From the NCBI GenBank assembly GCA_002482545.1, contig DLGF01000020.1, forward strand, positions 213,850 through 277,849: 64,000 nucleotides of DNA, written 5' to 3'. The position numbers and the translations under genes were made by a program. Below the pieces are notes generated by a model that ran no database searches, had not been told where the DNA came from, and was given only the letters and a program-made list of their open reading frames with translations. The DNA comes from Sporomusaceae bacterium UBA7701. Its GTDB lineage: Bacteria > Bacillota > Negativicutes > Sporomusales > UBA7701. Below, one piece after another: positions 17,645-24,977 of the stretch; the stretch's first letter is position 1, and each line of letters opens with the position of its first letter.

Positions 17645-17672
17645 ACACTTTGCCCATCAGTCCCATATATTG
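17645..17672 (+). promoter_or_regulatory. Putative SigK/SigE-type promoter B
   Basis: AC (17645-17646), 17 bases, then CATATATTG (17664-17672), upstream of the first 36-aa peptide gene. The leader between holds an inverted repeat: GGGCGGT (17686-17692) with ACCGCCC (17725-17731). Confidence 0.6.
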
Positions 17673-17762
17673 AAAGTAGAAGGGCGGGCGGTACTTAACA
17701 ATGTGTGGTGCGACACTCTTGAGCACCGCCCTTAAAAAGATACATTAAGGGGGTAACAATCA

Positions 17763-17873
17763 ATGGCACGAGGTTTTTCTTGTGGTGGCGGCGGATCAGG
17801 CATAGTCGTGGTAATCATCATCATCATCCTGCTGTTGTTCTTCCTTGAAGACGATATTTCGACTTGCCTATAA
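17763..17873 (+). CDS. Tiny Gly-rich hydrophobic peptide 1 (36 aa)
   Basis: The peptide runs MARGFSCGGGG, then a run of valine, isoleucine and leucine long enough to span a membrane (about residues 14-27), then an acidic end LEDDISTCL. The layout resembles YjcZ-type small sporulation proteins (Gly-rich head plus one membrane helix), but I cannot assign it to that family with certainty. An AGGGGG site precedes ATG 17763. It has its own promoter (17645-17672) and a downstream hairpin (17893-17914), and has two close paralogues next door. Confidence 0.8.
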   Translation: MARGFSCGGGGSGIVVVIIIIILLLFFLEDDISTCL

Positions 17874-17892
17874 ACAACGATTTACACTACCG

Positions 17893-17920
17893 GGAACACG
17901 CAGCCGCGTGTTCCTAAAAA
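17893..17920 (+). terminator. Hairpin after peptide gene 1
   Basis: GGAACACGC (17893-17901) and GCGTGTTCC (17906-17914) form a perfect 9-bp stem. The following TAAAAATTT is a poor T tract, so termination may be weak. A related stem lies after peptide gene 3. Confidence 0.6.
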
Positions 17921-17935
17921 TTTCTGGCCGCAGTG

Positions 17936-17963
17936 ACCTGTTAGGGTCGAACGCCATATATTA
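17936..17963 (+). promoter_or_regulatory. Putative SigK/SigE-type promoter C
   Basis: AC (17936-17937), 17 bases, then CATATATTA (17955-17963), a full match to AC-N17-CATAnnnTA. It drives the second peptide gene. Confidence 0.62.
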
Positions 17964-18012
17964 AACCAGGGAGTTAATATATTTGCCATAGGCAGAGAAG
18001 GGGGACGAAAAG

Positions 18013-18123
18013 ATGGCACGCGGTTTTTGCGGTGGTGGAGGCAGCAGCTTTGTGATCATCATCATTATCATCATCATCCTGCTCCTGTTCTTCCTTGAGG
18101 ACGATGTAACCACGTCACTCTAA
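18013..18123 (+). CDS. Tiny Gly-rich hydrophobic peptide 2 (36 aa)
   Basis: Paralogue of the peptide at 17763: MARGFCGGGGSS head, an isoleucine-rich membrane-like core and the acidic tail LEDDVTTSL. The head cysteine is kept, one position earlier. The length is identical at 36 codons. It is transcribed from its own promoter at 17936-17963, which suggests independent dosage rather than one operon. Confidence 0.8.
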   Translation: MARGFCGGGGSSFVIIIIIIIILLLFFLEDDVTTSL

Positions 18124-18171
18124 CCGGAAGACTACTCATGCTCGCCGGTCGTATATGCAGTTGGAGCAGTA

Positions 18172-18199
18172 ACCGATTCAGAACCAAGACCATATAGTA
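18172..18199 (+). promoter_or_regulatory. Putative SigK/SigE-type promoter D
   Basis: AC (18172-18173), 17 bases, then CATATAGTA (18191-18199), upstream of the third peptide gene. Confidence 0.62.
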
Positions 18200-18245
18200 G
18201 AGCAAGGGGAATGCAAACCATCAGAGAGTAAGGAAGGAGGACGTA

Positions 18246-18356
18246 ATGATGTCTCGCGGATTTTGCGGCGGCGGGAACGGTAGCATAGTGGTGATTATCA
18301 TCGTGATTATTCTGCTACTGTTCTTCTTCGAGGACGAAGTATCTACGAGCCTGTAA
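18246..18356 (+). CDS. Tiny Gly-rich hydrophobic peptide 3 (36 aa)
   Basis: Third paralogue: MMSRGFCGGGNGS head, a Val/Ile/Leu/Phe core and acidic tail FEDEVSTSL. ATG 18246 or 18249 may start it, both after an AAGGAGG site (about 18232-18238). Shared features of the three copies are RGF(S)CGG, the hydrophobic core and an ED-rich tail ending in leucine. A terminator follows at 18377-18408. Confidence 0.8.
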   Translation: MMSRGFCGGGNGSIVVIIIVIILLLFFFEDEVSTSL

Positions 18357-18376
18357 GCACATACTTACTTCCAGGG

Positions 18377-18408
18377 GGAGCACGCTGTGGCGTGTTCTCT
18401 TTGTTTTG
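18377..18408 (+). terminator. Terminator after peptide gene 3
   Basis: GGAGCACGC (18377-18385) pairs with GCGTGTTCT (18390-18398) around TGTG, followed by CTTTGTTTT. It is similar in sequence to the hairpin after peptide gene 1. Confidence 0.8.
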
Positions 18409-18418
18409 TTGCACGGTG

Positions 18419-18512
18419 GAATGGGCAGGGAGCCTGGATTATCATCCTGGTTGTCATTATCCTGCTCCTTTTCGTCGGCTTGGATGAAGAGGATATAACC
18501 GCTATTGTCTAA
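18419..18512 (+). pseudogene. Truncated fourth copy of the tiny peptide gene
   Basis: The frame ending at TAA 18510-18512 reads GAWIIILVVIILLLFVGLDEEDITAIV, clearly the hydrophobic core and acidic tail of the peptide family. The RGFCGGG head, ATG, ribosome site and promoter are missing. The paralogous part begins right behind the terminator of copy 3, as if a deletion joined that terminator to the middle of copy 4. The only ATG nearby (18421) is in another frame. Confidence 0.7.
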
Positions 18513-18643
18513 GCCGCAACCAGGTTTGCGAAGCCTCGCCGTCTGGTTGGGTACGGTAATCTATATGCGCCAGGGACCGAAAAAAGACGCGGCTTTCCGC
18601 CGACCGATGCGGCAATCGAAAGCGGGCGGTGGCCCTGCGATAA

Positions 18644-18672
18644 AAAAAACACGCGTAAAAACGCGTGTTTTT
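18644..18672 (-). terminator. Terminator of the class A PBP gene
   Basis: AAAAACACGCGT (18645-18656) and ACGCGTGTTTTT (18661-18672) flank a 4-base loop. On the minus strand it is followed by a T run. It lies just past the stop of the PBP gene. Confidence 0.9.
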
Positions 18673-18679
18673 GATTCGT

Positions 18680-20827
18680 TCAGTTTTTCTTAGGGGATTC
18701 GGGCTTGGGCTGAGGCGGAGGCGGCGGAGCGCTGGGAGCGGTTGGCTTATCCGGCCGCTGCGGCGGGGGCGGGGGAAGCGTCTTTTCGACTCCCTGGGAT
18801 GCGTCGCCGTCGCCGGGCTGGTCGGGCTGTTTGCCGTCGGCGGGAGCGGGGGAAGGCTTGGTGGGCTGGGTGCCTTCGATAAAGATTTCATTCCGCGTAT
18901 CTTTATCTTTGGGGTCAGCCAGCAGCCCGTCTTTCGGAGATACCGGCACCGTAACGATTCCGCCCGGTCTGGGGAAGTCGCGGGCCGGGATGTTGGCCAG
19001 CGCGGCGGACATGAAGCTGCGCCAGATCGAGGCGGGAACATCGCCGCCCGTCACGCCGTTGAGGGAGCCCTCGCTGTCGAGGCCCATCCACACGGCGGCG
19101 ACCAGGTCGGGGGTGAAGCCGACGAACCAGGCGTCGTGGTAGTCGTTGGTCGTGCCGGTCTTCGCCGCCGCGGGGCGGCCGATGTTGGCCCCCGCGCCCG
19201 TTCCCCGCGTGATGACGCCGCGCATCATATCGACAAGAAGGTAGGCGCTGCGCTCGTTGATTACGGCTTTTTCCTTGGAAGTATGCTGCTCAAGCACTTT
19301 TCCGTTGCGGTCGGTCACCCGGACGATCGCCACCGGCTCCACTCTGACGCCTTGGTTGGCCAGCACGCCGTACGCGCTGGCGATTTCCAGCGGCGTAACC
19401 CCGCGGGTCAGGCCGCCGAGAGCCGTGGCGAGGTTGCGGTCGTTGACCGGACCCTGGGTGACGAGGGTGGAAATACCCATCTGCTGGGCATAATGCAGCG
19501 GTTTGTCGGGACCGATCTGATTGACGATTTTGACGGCAATTACGTTTATGGACTGTTCCAGCGCCGAGCGCAACGTCATCGGGCCATGATATTTATGGTC
19601 GTAGTTGGGGGGGGAATAACCGGCAAAATTGACCGGACTGTCGTCGATCACTGTGGCCGGGGTCATGCCACTTTCCAGCGCGGCCAGGTAAACGAAAGGC
19701 TTGAAGGCCGAGCCGGGCTGGCGTTCCGCCATTACGGCCCGGTTGAACTGGTCGTTCCCCCGGCCGCCGACCATCGCCTTGATATAACCGGTATGAGGAT
19801 CGATCGCGACCAGCGCTCCCTGGGGCTGTTTGATCCCATTGGCGTCGGTCCGGTAGGTGGGCAGCTGGGTTATCGCTTTTTCAGCCGCCCGCTGCATGTC
19901 CAGATCCAGGGTGGTGTGGATCTTGAGGCCTTCCTTATACACCGCGTCGGCGCCGTATTTGTCGATCAACTGCTGGGTCACGTAGTCGACGAAGTAGGAA
20001 GCCTCGCCGCCGGTGCCGGTCGGCCGGGCCGCCAGCTTGAGCTCGGCCGCTTTGGCTTTGGCCGCTTTATCCGGCGAAATATAGCCGTACTTCACCATCT
20101 GGTCGAGAACCACTCCGGCGCGTTCCCTGGACGCCTTGAGGTTGTTCAGGGGCGAAAAATAATTGGGGCTTTTCGGAATGCCGGCCAGTATCGCGCACTC
20201 CGTCAGGTTCAACTCGTCGACATTCTTGCCGAAATAAACCTGAGCGGCCGCCTGCACGCCATAGGCTCCCTGCCCGAAATAAATCTGATTGAGATAGAGT
20301 TCGAGAATTTCCGTCTTGGTATACTGGCGCTCAATTTGCAAGGCCAGGAAGGCTTCCTGGATTTTGCGCTTGAGCGTTTGCTCCTGGCTGAGCAGGGCGT
20401 TCCGCGCCAGCTGCTGCGTGATCGTGCTGGCGCCCTCCGACACGCCGCGGTCGGTCACGTTGGACCAGACGGCCCGCAAAATGGCGCGGGGATCGACCCC
20501 CAAATGCTGGTAAAAACGCGCATCCTCCGTCGCAATGAAGGCATTCTGCAGATCCTGGGGCATCTTGCCGATCGGCACCGGCACCCGGTTTTCCACCGAG
20601 TGGATCGTGGTGATCAACTTGCCGTTGACATCATAGATCAGCGAGGAAGCAGCCGGCCGGATTTCCCCTTGCAGGCTGGGCATGGTGTGGACGCTGGCGG
20701 TGAGAAAGCCGAGCCCGGCGCCGGTTATGAGCACGATAAAAACGATTATGGCAATCGCCGCGATGGCCGGCCAACGGCGATTCTTGCGTCTGCTGGATGG
20801 ACGCTGGTTATTGTTTTCAATAGCCAC
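18680..20827 (-). CDS. Class A penicillin-binding protein (PBP1A-type)
   Basis: Bifunctional peptidoglycan synthase, 715 aa. A basic cytosolic N terminus and one membrane anchor (about 19-44) lead to the GT51 glycosyltransferase domain (ATEDARFYQHLGVDP, STITQQLARN, QIYFGQGAYGVQAAA). The transpeptidase domain has SxxK in PGSAFKPFVYL, SxN in QSIN and KTG in AAKTGTTND. The last 80 residues are Pro/Lys-rich. GTG 20827 is chosen for its AAGGAGGT site; the frame is open upstream but across the promoter. The sporulation neighbourhood hints at, but does not prove, a spore-cortex role. Confidence 0.93.
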   Translation of the reverse strand: MAIENNNQRPSSRRKNRRWPAIAAIAIIVFIVLITGAGLGFLTASVHTMPSLQGEIRPAASSLIYDVNGKLITTIHSVENRVPVPIGKMPQDLQNAFIATEDARFYQHLGVDPRAILRAVWSNVTDRGVSEGASTITQQLARNALLSQEQTLKRKIQEAFLALQIERQYTKTEILELYLNQIYFGQGAYGVQAAAQVYFGKNVDELNLTECAILAGIPKSPNYFSPLNNLKASRERAGVVLDQMVKYGYISPDKAAKAKAAELKLAARPTGTGGEASYFVDYVTQQLIDKYGADAVYKEGLKIHTTLDLDMQRAAEKAITQLPTYRTDANGIKQPQGALVAIDPHTGYIKAMVGGRGNDQFNRAVMAERQPGSAFKPFVYLAALESGMTPATVIDDSPVNFAGYSPPNYDHKYHGPMTLRSALEQSINVIAVKIVNQIGPDKPLHYAQQMGISTLVTQGPVNDRNLATALGGLTRGVTPLEIASAYGVLANQGVRVEPVAIVRVTDRNGKVLEQHTSKEKAVINERSAYLLVDMMRGVITRGTGAGANIGRPAAAKTGTTNDYHDAWFVGFTPDLVAAVWMGLDSEGSLNGVTGGDVPASIWRSFMSAALANIPARDFPRPGGIVTVPVSPKDGLLADPKDKDTRNEIFIEGTQPTKPSPAPADGKQPDQPGDGDASQGVEKTLPPPPPQRPDKPTAPSAPPPPPQPKPESPKKN

Positions 20828-20861
20828 GGTTACCTCCTTAGCGGTAAAAAGAACTATACCT

Positions 20862-20870
20862 ATTATACCA
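20862..20870 (-). promoter_or_regulatory. Extended -10 promoter of the PBP gene
   Basis: On the minus strand TGGTATAAT gives a perfect -10 with the TGn extension, about 35 bases before the GTG start. No good -35 is seen. Confidence 0.55.
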
Positions 20871-20956
20871 CAACAAGTATTACACGCCACCGTCCGAAAT
20901 CCTGCCGGACGTAAAGAGACATCCCTCGCTAATTTTCGTCAGGCGGAAGGTGCCGG

Positions 20957-21008
20957 AAAAAGAAAAAAGGGTTGCGGCGCATACTCCATGAGCATATGCC
21001 GCAACCCT
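20957..21008 (-). terminator. Terminator of the SASP gene
   Basis: GGGTTGCGGC and GCCGCAACCC arms (about 20969-21007) flank a 20-base loop. On the minus strand the hairpin is followed by TTTTTTCTTTTT. Confidence 0.9.
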
Positions 21009-21057
21009 CGCGATCCTCTGCCGGCCGCCGCTAACTGCGGATTGGTCCTTTCCCCGG

Positions 21058-21426
21058 TCAGCCGCCGCGGAGCGTTTTCTCGACGGCTTCTTTATCGATG
21101 GCTTCATCCGCTACCGGGGCCATTTGGGATTCGGCCTTGGCGATAAGCTCTTTGACCATGTTCCCGCCGATTTTGCCGCCGACATGGCCGCCGATCTTGC
21201 CGACTTCCTGGGTGGTCATGTTTTCCCAGCCAACCTGCTCGATCTTGTCCTTCATGTCCAAATCCCCGGCAACTTCCCACTTTTTCTGCTCCAGAGCGCT
21301 TTCGTAATTGCGGGCGGTGATCGGCTCCTTCATGTCCCGGCCCAGCGTTTCGTCGGCAACTTCCAGCTTGAGCTTGTCCATGGCCGAACGGGCTTTAGGT
21401 TCCAGAAGATCTTGCTTTTTTGCCAT
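21058..21426 (-). CDS. Alpha/beta-type small acid-soluble spore protein
   Basis: A 122-aa DNA-binding spore protein that would coat forespore DNA and is degraded at germination. The first SASP helix segment reads KARSAMDKLKLEVADE; the second conserved block reads MTTQEVGKIGGHVGGKIGGNMVKELIAKAE, a variant of the GxxGG-(K)-LV/MAE block. At 122 aa it is longer than the usual 60-95 because of an insert between the helices (about 35-75). ATG 21426 is supported by GGGAGGTGG. I did not find a convincing SigG promoter. Confidence 0.85.
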   Translation of the reverse strand: MAKKQDLLEPKARSAMDKLKLEVADETLGRDMKEPITARNYESALEQKKWEVAGDLDMKDKIEQVGWENMTTQEVGKIGGHVGGKIGGNMVKELIAKAESQMAPVADEAIDKEAVEKTLRGG

Positions 21427-21519
21427 AAAAAAGCCACCTCCCTGCGCGAAATAAGGATCCTTTATTATTATTTCCGCCCGGACCCTAAGAAAAACTGCCA
21501 CAATTTCGTCGATTTTCGC

Positions 21520-21547
21520 ACCAATGCCGGTCAACCGCCATATATAT
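21520..21547 (+). promoter_or_regulatory. Putative SigE/SigK-type promoter E (yunB)
   Basis: AC (21520-21521), 17 bases, then CATATATAT (21539-21547). It lies 33 bases before yunB and matches the promoters of the tiny peptide genes. Confidence 0.6.
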
Positions 21548-21579
21548 AGTAAGCGACATTACTTCGGGAGGGGAGAACG

Positions 21580-22242
21580 ATGCGGTTCTCCGTGCGGAAA
21601 CGAAGGTCGGTTCCTACCCTTATCCTGCTGATCCTTTTGGCCAGCTTGCTGTTGTCCGGCTTCTGGATCATGGAAGCCCACCTAAAGCCGACGCTGATCG
21701 CCATCGCCGAGACCAGGGCCACCATGATCGCCACCCAGGTTATCAACGACGTCATCAATGAGAAAGTCAACCAAGAGATCGATCCGCAATCGCTGGTGAG
21801 CGTCAAGCTCGACAGCCGGGGGCGGGTGGTGTTTATTCAGCCTAATACCATGGAGTTCAACCGGCTGGCTGCTGACACCACGATAAAGGTCCAGGAAGCT
21901 TTGCGCGCGATCAGTGAAGAAAAAATATACATACCGGTCGGCCAGGTCCTGGGCAGTCAATTGCTGGCCAGCTGGGGCCCGAAAATCGTGGTCACGGTCA
22001 TTCCCGTGGGAACGGTCCAAGTAAAAGTGGTCGACAAGTTCGAGCAGGCCGGCATCAACCAGACCCGCCACATGATCTATCTTTTCGCCACCACCCATGT
22101 GCGGATTGTCGTACCGCTGGTGAGCTCGACGATGGATGTCAACACCCAGGTTCCGGTAGCGGAATACGTCGTGGTCGGCGAGGTGCCGAGCACCTATGTC
22201 CAGTTCCCCTTTCCCCTGACGTCGGAGGAACACGTACAGTGA
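21580..22242 (+). CDS. yunB: Sporulation protein YunB
   Basis: 220 aa with a basic N terminus, one membrane segment (about 12-32) and a long extracytoplasmic domain. Recognisable YunB blocks are WGPKIVVTVIPVGTVQVKVVDKFE and the C-terminal VPVAEYVVVGEVPSTY. In Bacillus yunB is a SigE-regulated mother-cell gene needed for full sporulation; the promoter at 21520-21547 agrees. A GGGAGGGGAG site precedes ATG 21580. The remnant short-chain dehydrogenase follows on the same strand. Confidence 0.9.
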   Translation: MRFSVRKRRSVPTLILLILLASLLLSGFWIMEAHLKPTLIAIAETRATMIATQVINDVINEKVNQEIDPQSLVSVKLDSRGRVVFIQPNTMEFNRLAADTTIKVQEALRAISEEKIYIPVGQVLGSQLLASWGPKIVVTVIPVGTVQVKVVDKFEQAGINQTRHMIYLFATTHVRIVVPLVSSTMDVNTQVPVAEYVVVGEVPSTYVQFPFPLTSEEHVQ

Positions 22243-22264
22243 GTGGGGATGGCAATTGCGTTGA

Positions 22265-22498
22265 CAAAAAGGACCTTATGGCGTCAATGTCAATGCAATT
22301 ACTCCCGGTTTTATCCAGACCGAAATGGTTAAGACGATGCCGGACCAATTGCGGCAGACGGTATTAGCCGGGATGGCCCTAAAACGACCGGGCACTCCCC
22401 GCGATATAGCAAACGCAGTATTATACTTAGTATCACCTCTGGCTGATTTTATCACCGGTGAAATTATCGATGCAGATGGCGGTCTAATGATGGATTAA
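22265..22498 (+). pseudogene. C-terminal remnant of a short-chain dehydrogenase (FabG-like)
   Basis: The frame from a TGA at 22262-22264 to TAA 22496-22498 reads GVNVNAITPGFIQTEM, then KRPGTPRDIANAVLYLVS and FITGEIIDADGGLMMD. This is the canonical end of 3-oxoacyl-ACP reductase-type SDRs. About 170 residues are absent, including the GxxxGxG nucleotide-binding motif and the catalytic Tyr/Lys. No start codon or ribosome site is seen. The remnant begins only 23 bp after yunB. Confidence 0.8.
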
Positions 22499-22646
22499 AG
22501 ATCTTTGGCTTCATGATGAGAAGATGGTTCAGCGCTTCGTCCCCACTGCTACATATACAAAAGGCCTATTTTCCGGCGACTCATGGCCGGACGCCCGGCT
22601 GCGGGCGGCTGCAGGGCCGAGCCGTACGCGAACGCCGCTGCATGGA

Positions 22647-22675
22647 GTTCACCTAAGGGTGGGCTTTTTCTTTTT
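22647..22675 (+). terminator. Terminator upstream of the chemoreceptor gene
   Basis: GTTCACC (22647-22653) pairs with GGTGGGC (22658-22664), with two G-T wobbles, followed by TTTTTCTTTTT. Confidence 0.75.
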
Positions 22676-22682
22676 GATAATG

Positions 22683-22729
22683 TAGACAATATTTTGCATT
22701 GTTTTGCATTTTTAGACAATATTTTACAG
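22683..22729 (+). repeat. Direct repeat pair upstream of the chemoreceptor gene
   Basis: TAGACAATATTTT occurs at 22683-22695 and again at 22713-22725, exactly 30 bp apart (about three helical turns). It sits in an AT-rich stretch about 40 bp before a TATATT -10-like element (22763-22768). The rest of the 22499-22845 gap shows only a GC-rich inverted segment and the terminator at 22647-22675. Confidence 0.6.
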
Positions 22730-22845
22730 ATGCGGGAAGGATTTCGGGGAAGTATTGCGTAGTATATTAACATAGATTGAATCTTCGGACAAATGATCGG
22801 CAAGACCGGTAAAGGTGCTGGAATAAAAGGTTAGGAGTGATGCAG

Positions 22846-24828
22846 ATGGCAGGGAAAATCGCTGATGGGGCAGTCTTTAGCCTGAAAGCAAAGCTGATGC
22901 TGCTATTTGTGGTTATTGCCGCAATCCCTTTGGTTCTTGTGACGGTAACAACTTCCTATTTCAGTCAGAATACGGTTGTCGACGGTGTATATGAAAATAA
23001 CCGGATTTTGGCTGTTTCGCTGGCCAGAGACCTGGATAGCATGCTGGATGCGAAACTCAAGGTACTGACCGTGGCGGCCTCTTCCCCTGATCTCCGGTCG
23101 ATGGACCGGACCCGGCAACTGCCGATCTTAGGAAGGATCGCCAGCCAGTTTCCGGATATGCAGGTCGTGATTGTGGCTGACGCCAAGGGCGTGCAGACGG
23201 TGCGGACCGAAGGAACTCTCGCCAACATCAGTGACCGGGATTATTATAAAAGCATTGTTAATGGCGCCAATTTCGTCATATCCGACGCTTTAGTGGCCAA
23301 AGGCACCGGACAGGCCTCGATTATCCTTGCCGTACCGGTCAAAGAAGGGCAGACGCTGAACGGGCTTCTGCTGGGGGTAGTCAATCTGCAGTATCTGAGC
23401 GACTATGTAACCCAGACCCAGGTGGGGCAAACGGGTTACGCCTATCTGGTCGACCAGCAGGGGAAAATTCTGGCTCATCCCGACCGGACGCTGGCCAAGG
23501 AAATGCCGGATATAAGCAATCTCGCGCCCGTTCAGGCGGTTATCCAGGGAAACACCGGAGTCACCGCCTATGAGTATGACGGGATAAAACGGCTGGCCGG
23601 TTACAGCGCCGTGCCGACTTCCCGCTGGGGAATCATCGTTCAGCAGTCCTGGGACGAAGCTTTGGCCAACGCCAACAAGATCAAAACAACCGGCATCGCG
23701 TTCACGTTTTCCGGCATTTTGCTGGCGGCGCTGGCCGGAATGTTCGCCGCGGGGATCCTGACCAGGCCGGTCAAGGAACTGGTCCGCGCCACCGCCAGCC
23801 TGGCGGACGGCGATCTGACCGCCAGGGTGAGCGTCCGGACCCGGGATGAACTGGGCCAGTTGGCCGTGGCGTTTAATCAGATGGCCGAGAATCTCAGGCA
23901 TTTGATCCAAGCGGTCATCGGCACCGCCGATCAAGTGGCCGCTTCCGCCCAGGAACTTTCGGCCACTTCCGGCGAGGCGGAGCGGGCCGTCACTCAGATT
24001 GCGACAACCATGACGGATTTCGCCCACGGGGCGCATAATCAGACCAATGAGGCGGAGAAGACCTTCCAGGTCGTCGAAAATCTCACCGGGGTCTCCCGGA
24101 CGGTTGCGCAGAAGGCGCAGGAAGCCGCCAGCCTGTCCTCGGACATGGCCCTGGGAGCCGAACGGGGCGGACAGGCGGCCGGCCAGGCGGTCGAAAAAAT
24201 CCAGGAAATCGAAGAAGCGACCATTACCGCCGGCAAGGTTGTAAACGCCCTGAGCGGCAATGCGCGGGAGATTGGCCAGATTCTCGATGTCATCAGCCAG
24301 ATCGCCGGACAGACCAACCTGCTGGCGCTCAACGCCGCCATCGAAGCGGCCCGCGCCGGGGAGCAGGGCCGCGGGTTCGCCGTCGTGGCCGAGGAAGTCC
24401 GGAAATTGGCCGAAGAGTCTCAGGAAGCCACCCGGAAGATCAGTGAAATTGTCGCCTGTATCCAGTCCCAGGCCGAGCAGGCGGTCGACTCGATGCGGCA
24501 GGGGGCCCAGACGGTGAACAGCGGCGTGGAAGTGGTGCGGGCCGCCGGTCAGGCCCTGCAGGACATCCTGAAGGAAATCAAGGACAACGTCAACATGATT
24601 GAAGCCATCGACCAGGCGGCGCAAGAACAACTAAAGAGCATGCAGACGGTCGTCGCCAGCACCGAGCATGTGGCGTCCATCGCGCGCACTTCCAGCGGCA
24701 ACGTCGAGGCAACCGCGGCCGCCAGCGAACAGGTCACCGCATCGATGGAGGAAATCGCCGGCGCCGCCCAAGCCCTGGCCACGGTTGCAGGAGAATTGCA
24801 GGCGATGGTGGCGAAGTTTAAAATATAG
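22846..24828 (+). CDS. Methyl-accepting chemotaxis protein with dCache sensor domain
   Basis: Membrane chemoreceptor, 660 aa. TM1 lies at about 13-40. A periplasmic dCache_1 domain (about 45-275) carries the DRDYYK block and ends in SRWGIIVQQ. TM2 (about 285-310), HAMP (about 312-365) and a long signalling coiled coil follow. The hairpin tip is AGQTNLLALNAAIEAARAGE. No C-terminal CheR-binding pentapeptide is seen. ATG 22846 lies 8 bases after AGGAG. The ligand is unknown; dCache domains often bind amino acids or carboxylates. The transcript ends at 24853-24892. Confidence 0.93.
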   Translation: MAGKIADGAVFSLKAKLMLLFVVIAAIPLVLVTVTTSYFSQNTVVDGVYENNRILAVSLARDLDSMLDAKLKVLTVAASSPDLRSMDRTRQLPILGRIASQFPDMQVVIVADAKGVQTVRTEGTLANISDRDYYKSIVNGANFVISDALVAKGTGQASIILAVPVKEGQTLNGLLLGVVNLQYLSDYVTQTQVGQTGYAYLVDQQGKILAHPDRTLAKEMPDISNLAPVQAVIQGNTGVTAYEYDGIKRLAGYSAVPTSRWGIIVQQSWDEALANANKIKTTGIAFTFSGILLAALAGMFAAGILTRPVKELVRATASLADGDLTARVSVRTRDELGQLAVAFNQMAENLRHLIQAVIGTADQVAASAQELSATSGEAERAVTQIATTMTDFAHGAHNQTNEAEKTFQVVENLTGVSRTVAQKAQEAASLSSDMALGAERGGQAAGQAVEKIQEIEEATITAGKVVNALSGNAREIGQILDVISQIAGQTNLLALNAAIEAARAGEQGRGFAVVAEEVRKLAEESQEATRKISEIVACIQSQAEQAVDSMRQGAQTVNSGVEVVRAAGQALQDILKEIKDNVNMIEAIDQAAQEQLKSMQTVVASTEHVASIARTSSGNVEATAAASEQVTASMEEIAGAAQALATVAGELQAMVAKFKI

Positions 24829-24852
24829 ACATAGCCACGGTTTTTTGCGGAG

Positions 24853-24892
24853 GAGAGCGATTCAGGGAAGCTGCATCGCTCTTTTCCCTTTT
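24853..24892 (+). terminator. Terminator after the chemoreceptor gene
   Basis: AGAGCGAT (24854-24861) and ATCGCTCT (24875-24882) form the stem, followed by TTTCCCTTTTC. Confidence 0.85.
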
Positions 24893-24929
24893 CTGTCAGT
24901 TGCCAGTCAGGGGGTTTTGGGGTACAATT

Positions 24930-24935
24930 TATAAT
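24930..24935 (+). promoter_or_regulatory. -10 element of the HydS operon
   Basis: Perfect TATAAT ending 9 bases before the first Rex-like site. The -35 region (near 24907-24912) is poor, so activation or an atypical promoter is possible. Confidence 0.5.
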
Positions 24936-24944
24936 AGACTAGAA

Positions 24945-24962
24945 AAGTGAAATTATTCACAT
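24945..24962 (+). promoter_or_regulatory. Rex-like operator 1
   Basis: AAGTGAA-ATTA-TTCACAT matches the core GTGAA-N4-TTCAC of the Rex operator (TTGTGAAnnnnTTCACAA). Rex is an NADH-responsive repressor. The site lies just downstream of TATAAT, where bound protein would block initiation. Confidence 0.7.
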
Positions 24963-24977
24963 TAAAATAGGCTGCAA

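Noticed and set aside
18665..20914. 749-codon open frame on the plus strand opposite the PBP gene
   Set aside because: It is the antisense shadow of a gene with clear PBP motifs; composition is low-complexity GC-rich and no family features are seen.
22549..22803. 84-codon minus-strand open frame upstream of the chemoreceptor
   Set aside because: It spans a terminator and an AT-rich promoter region; residue composition is not protein-like.
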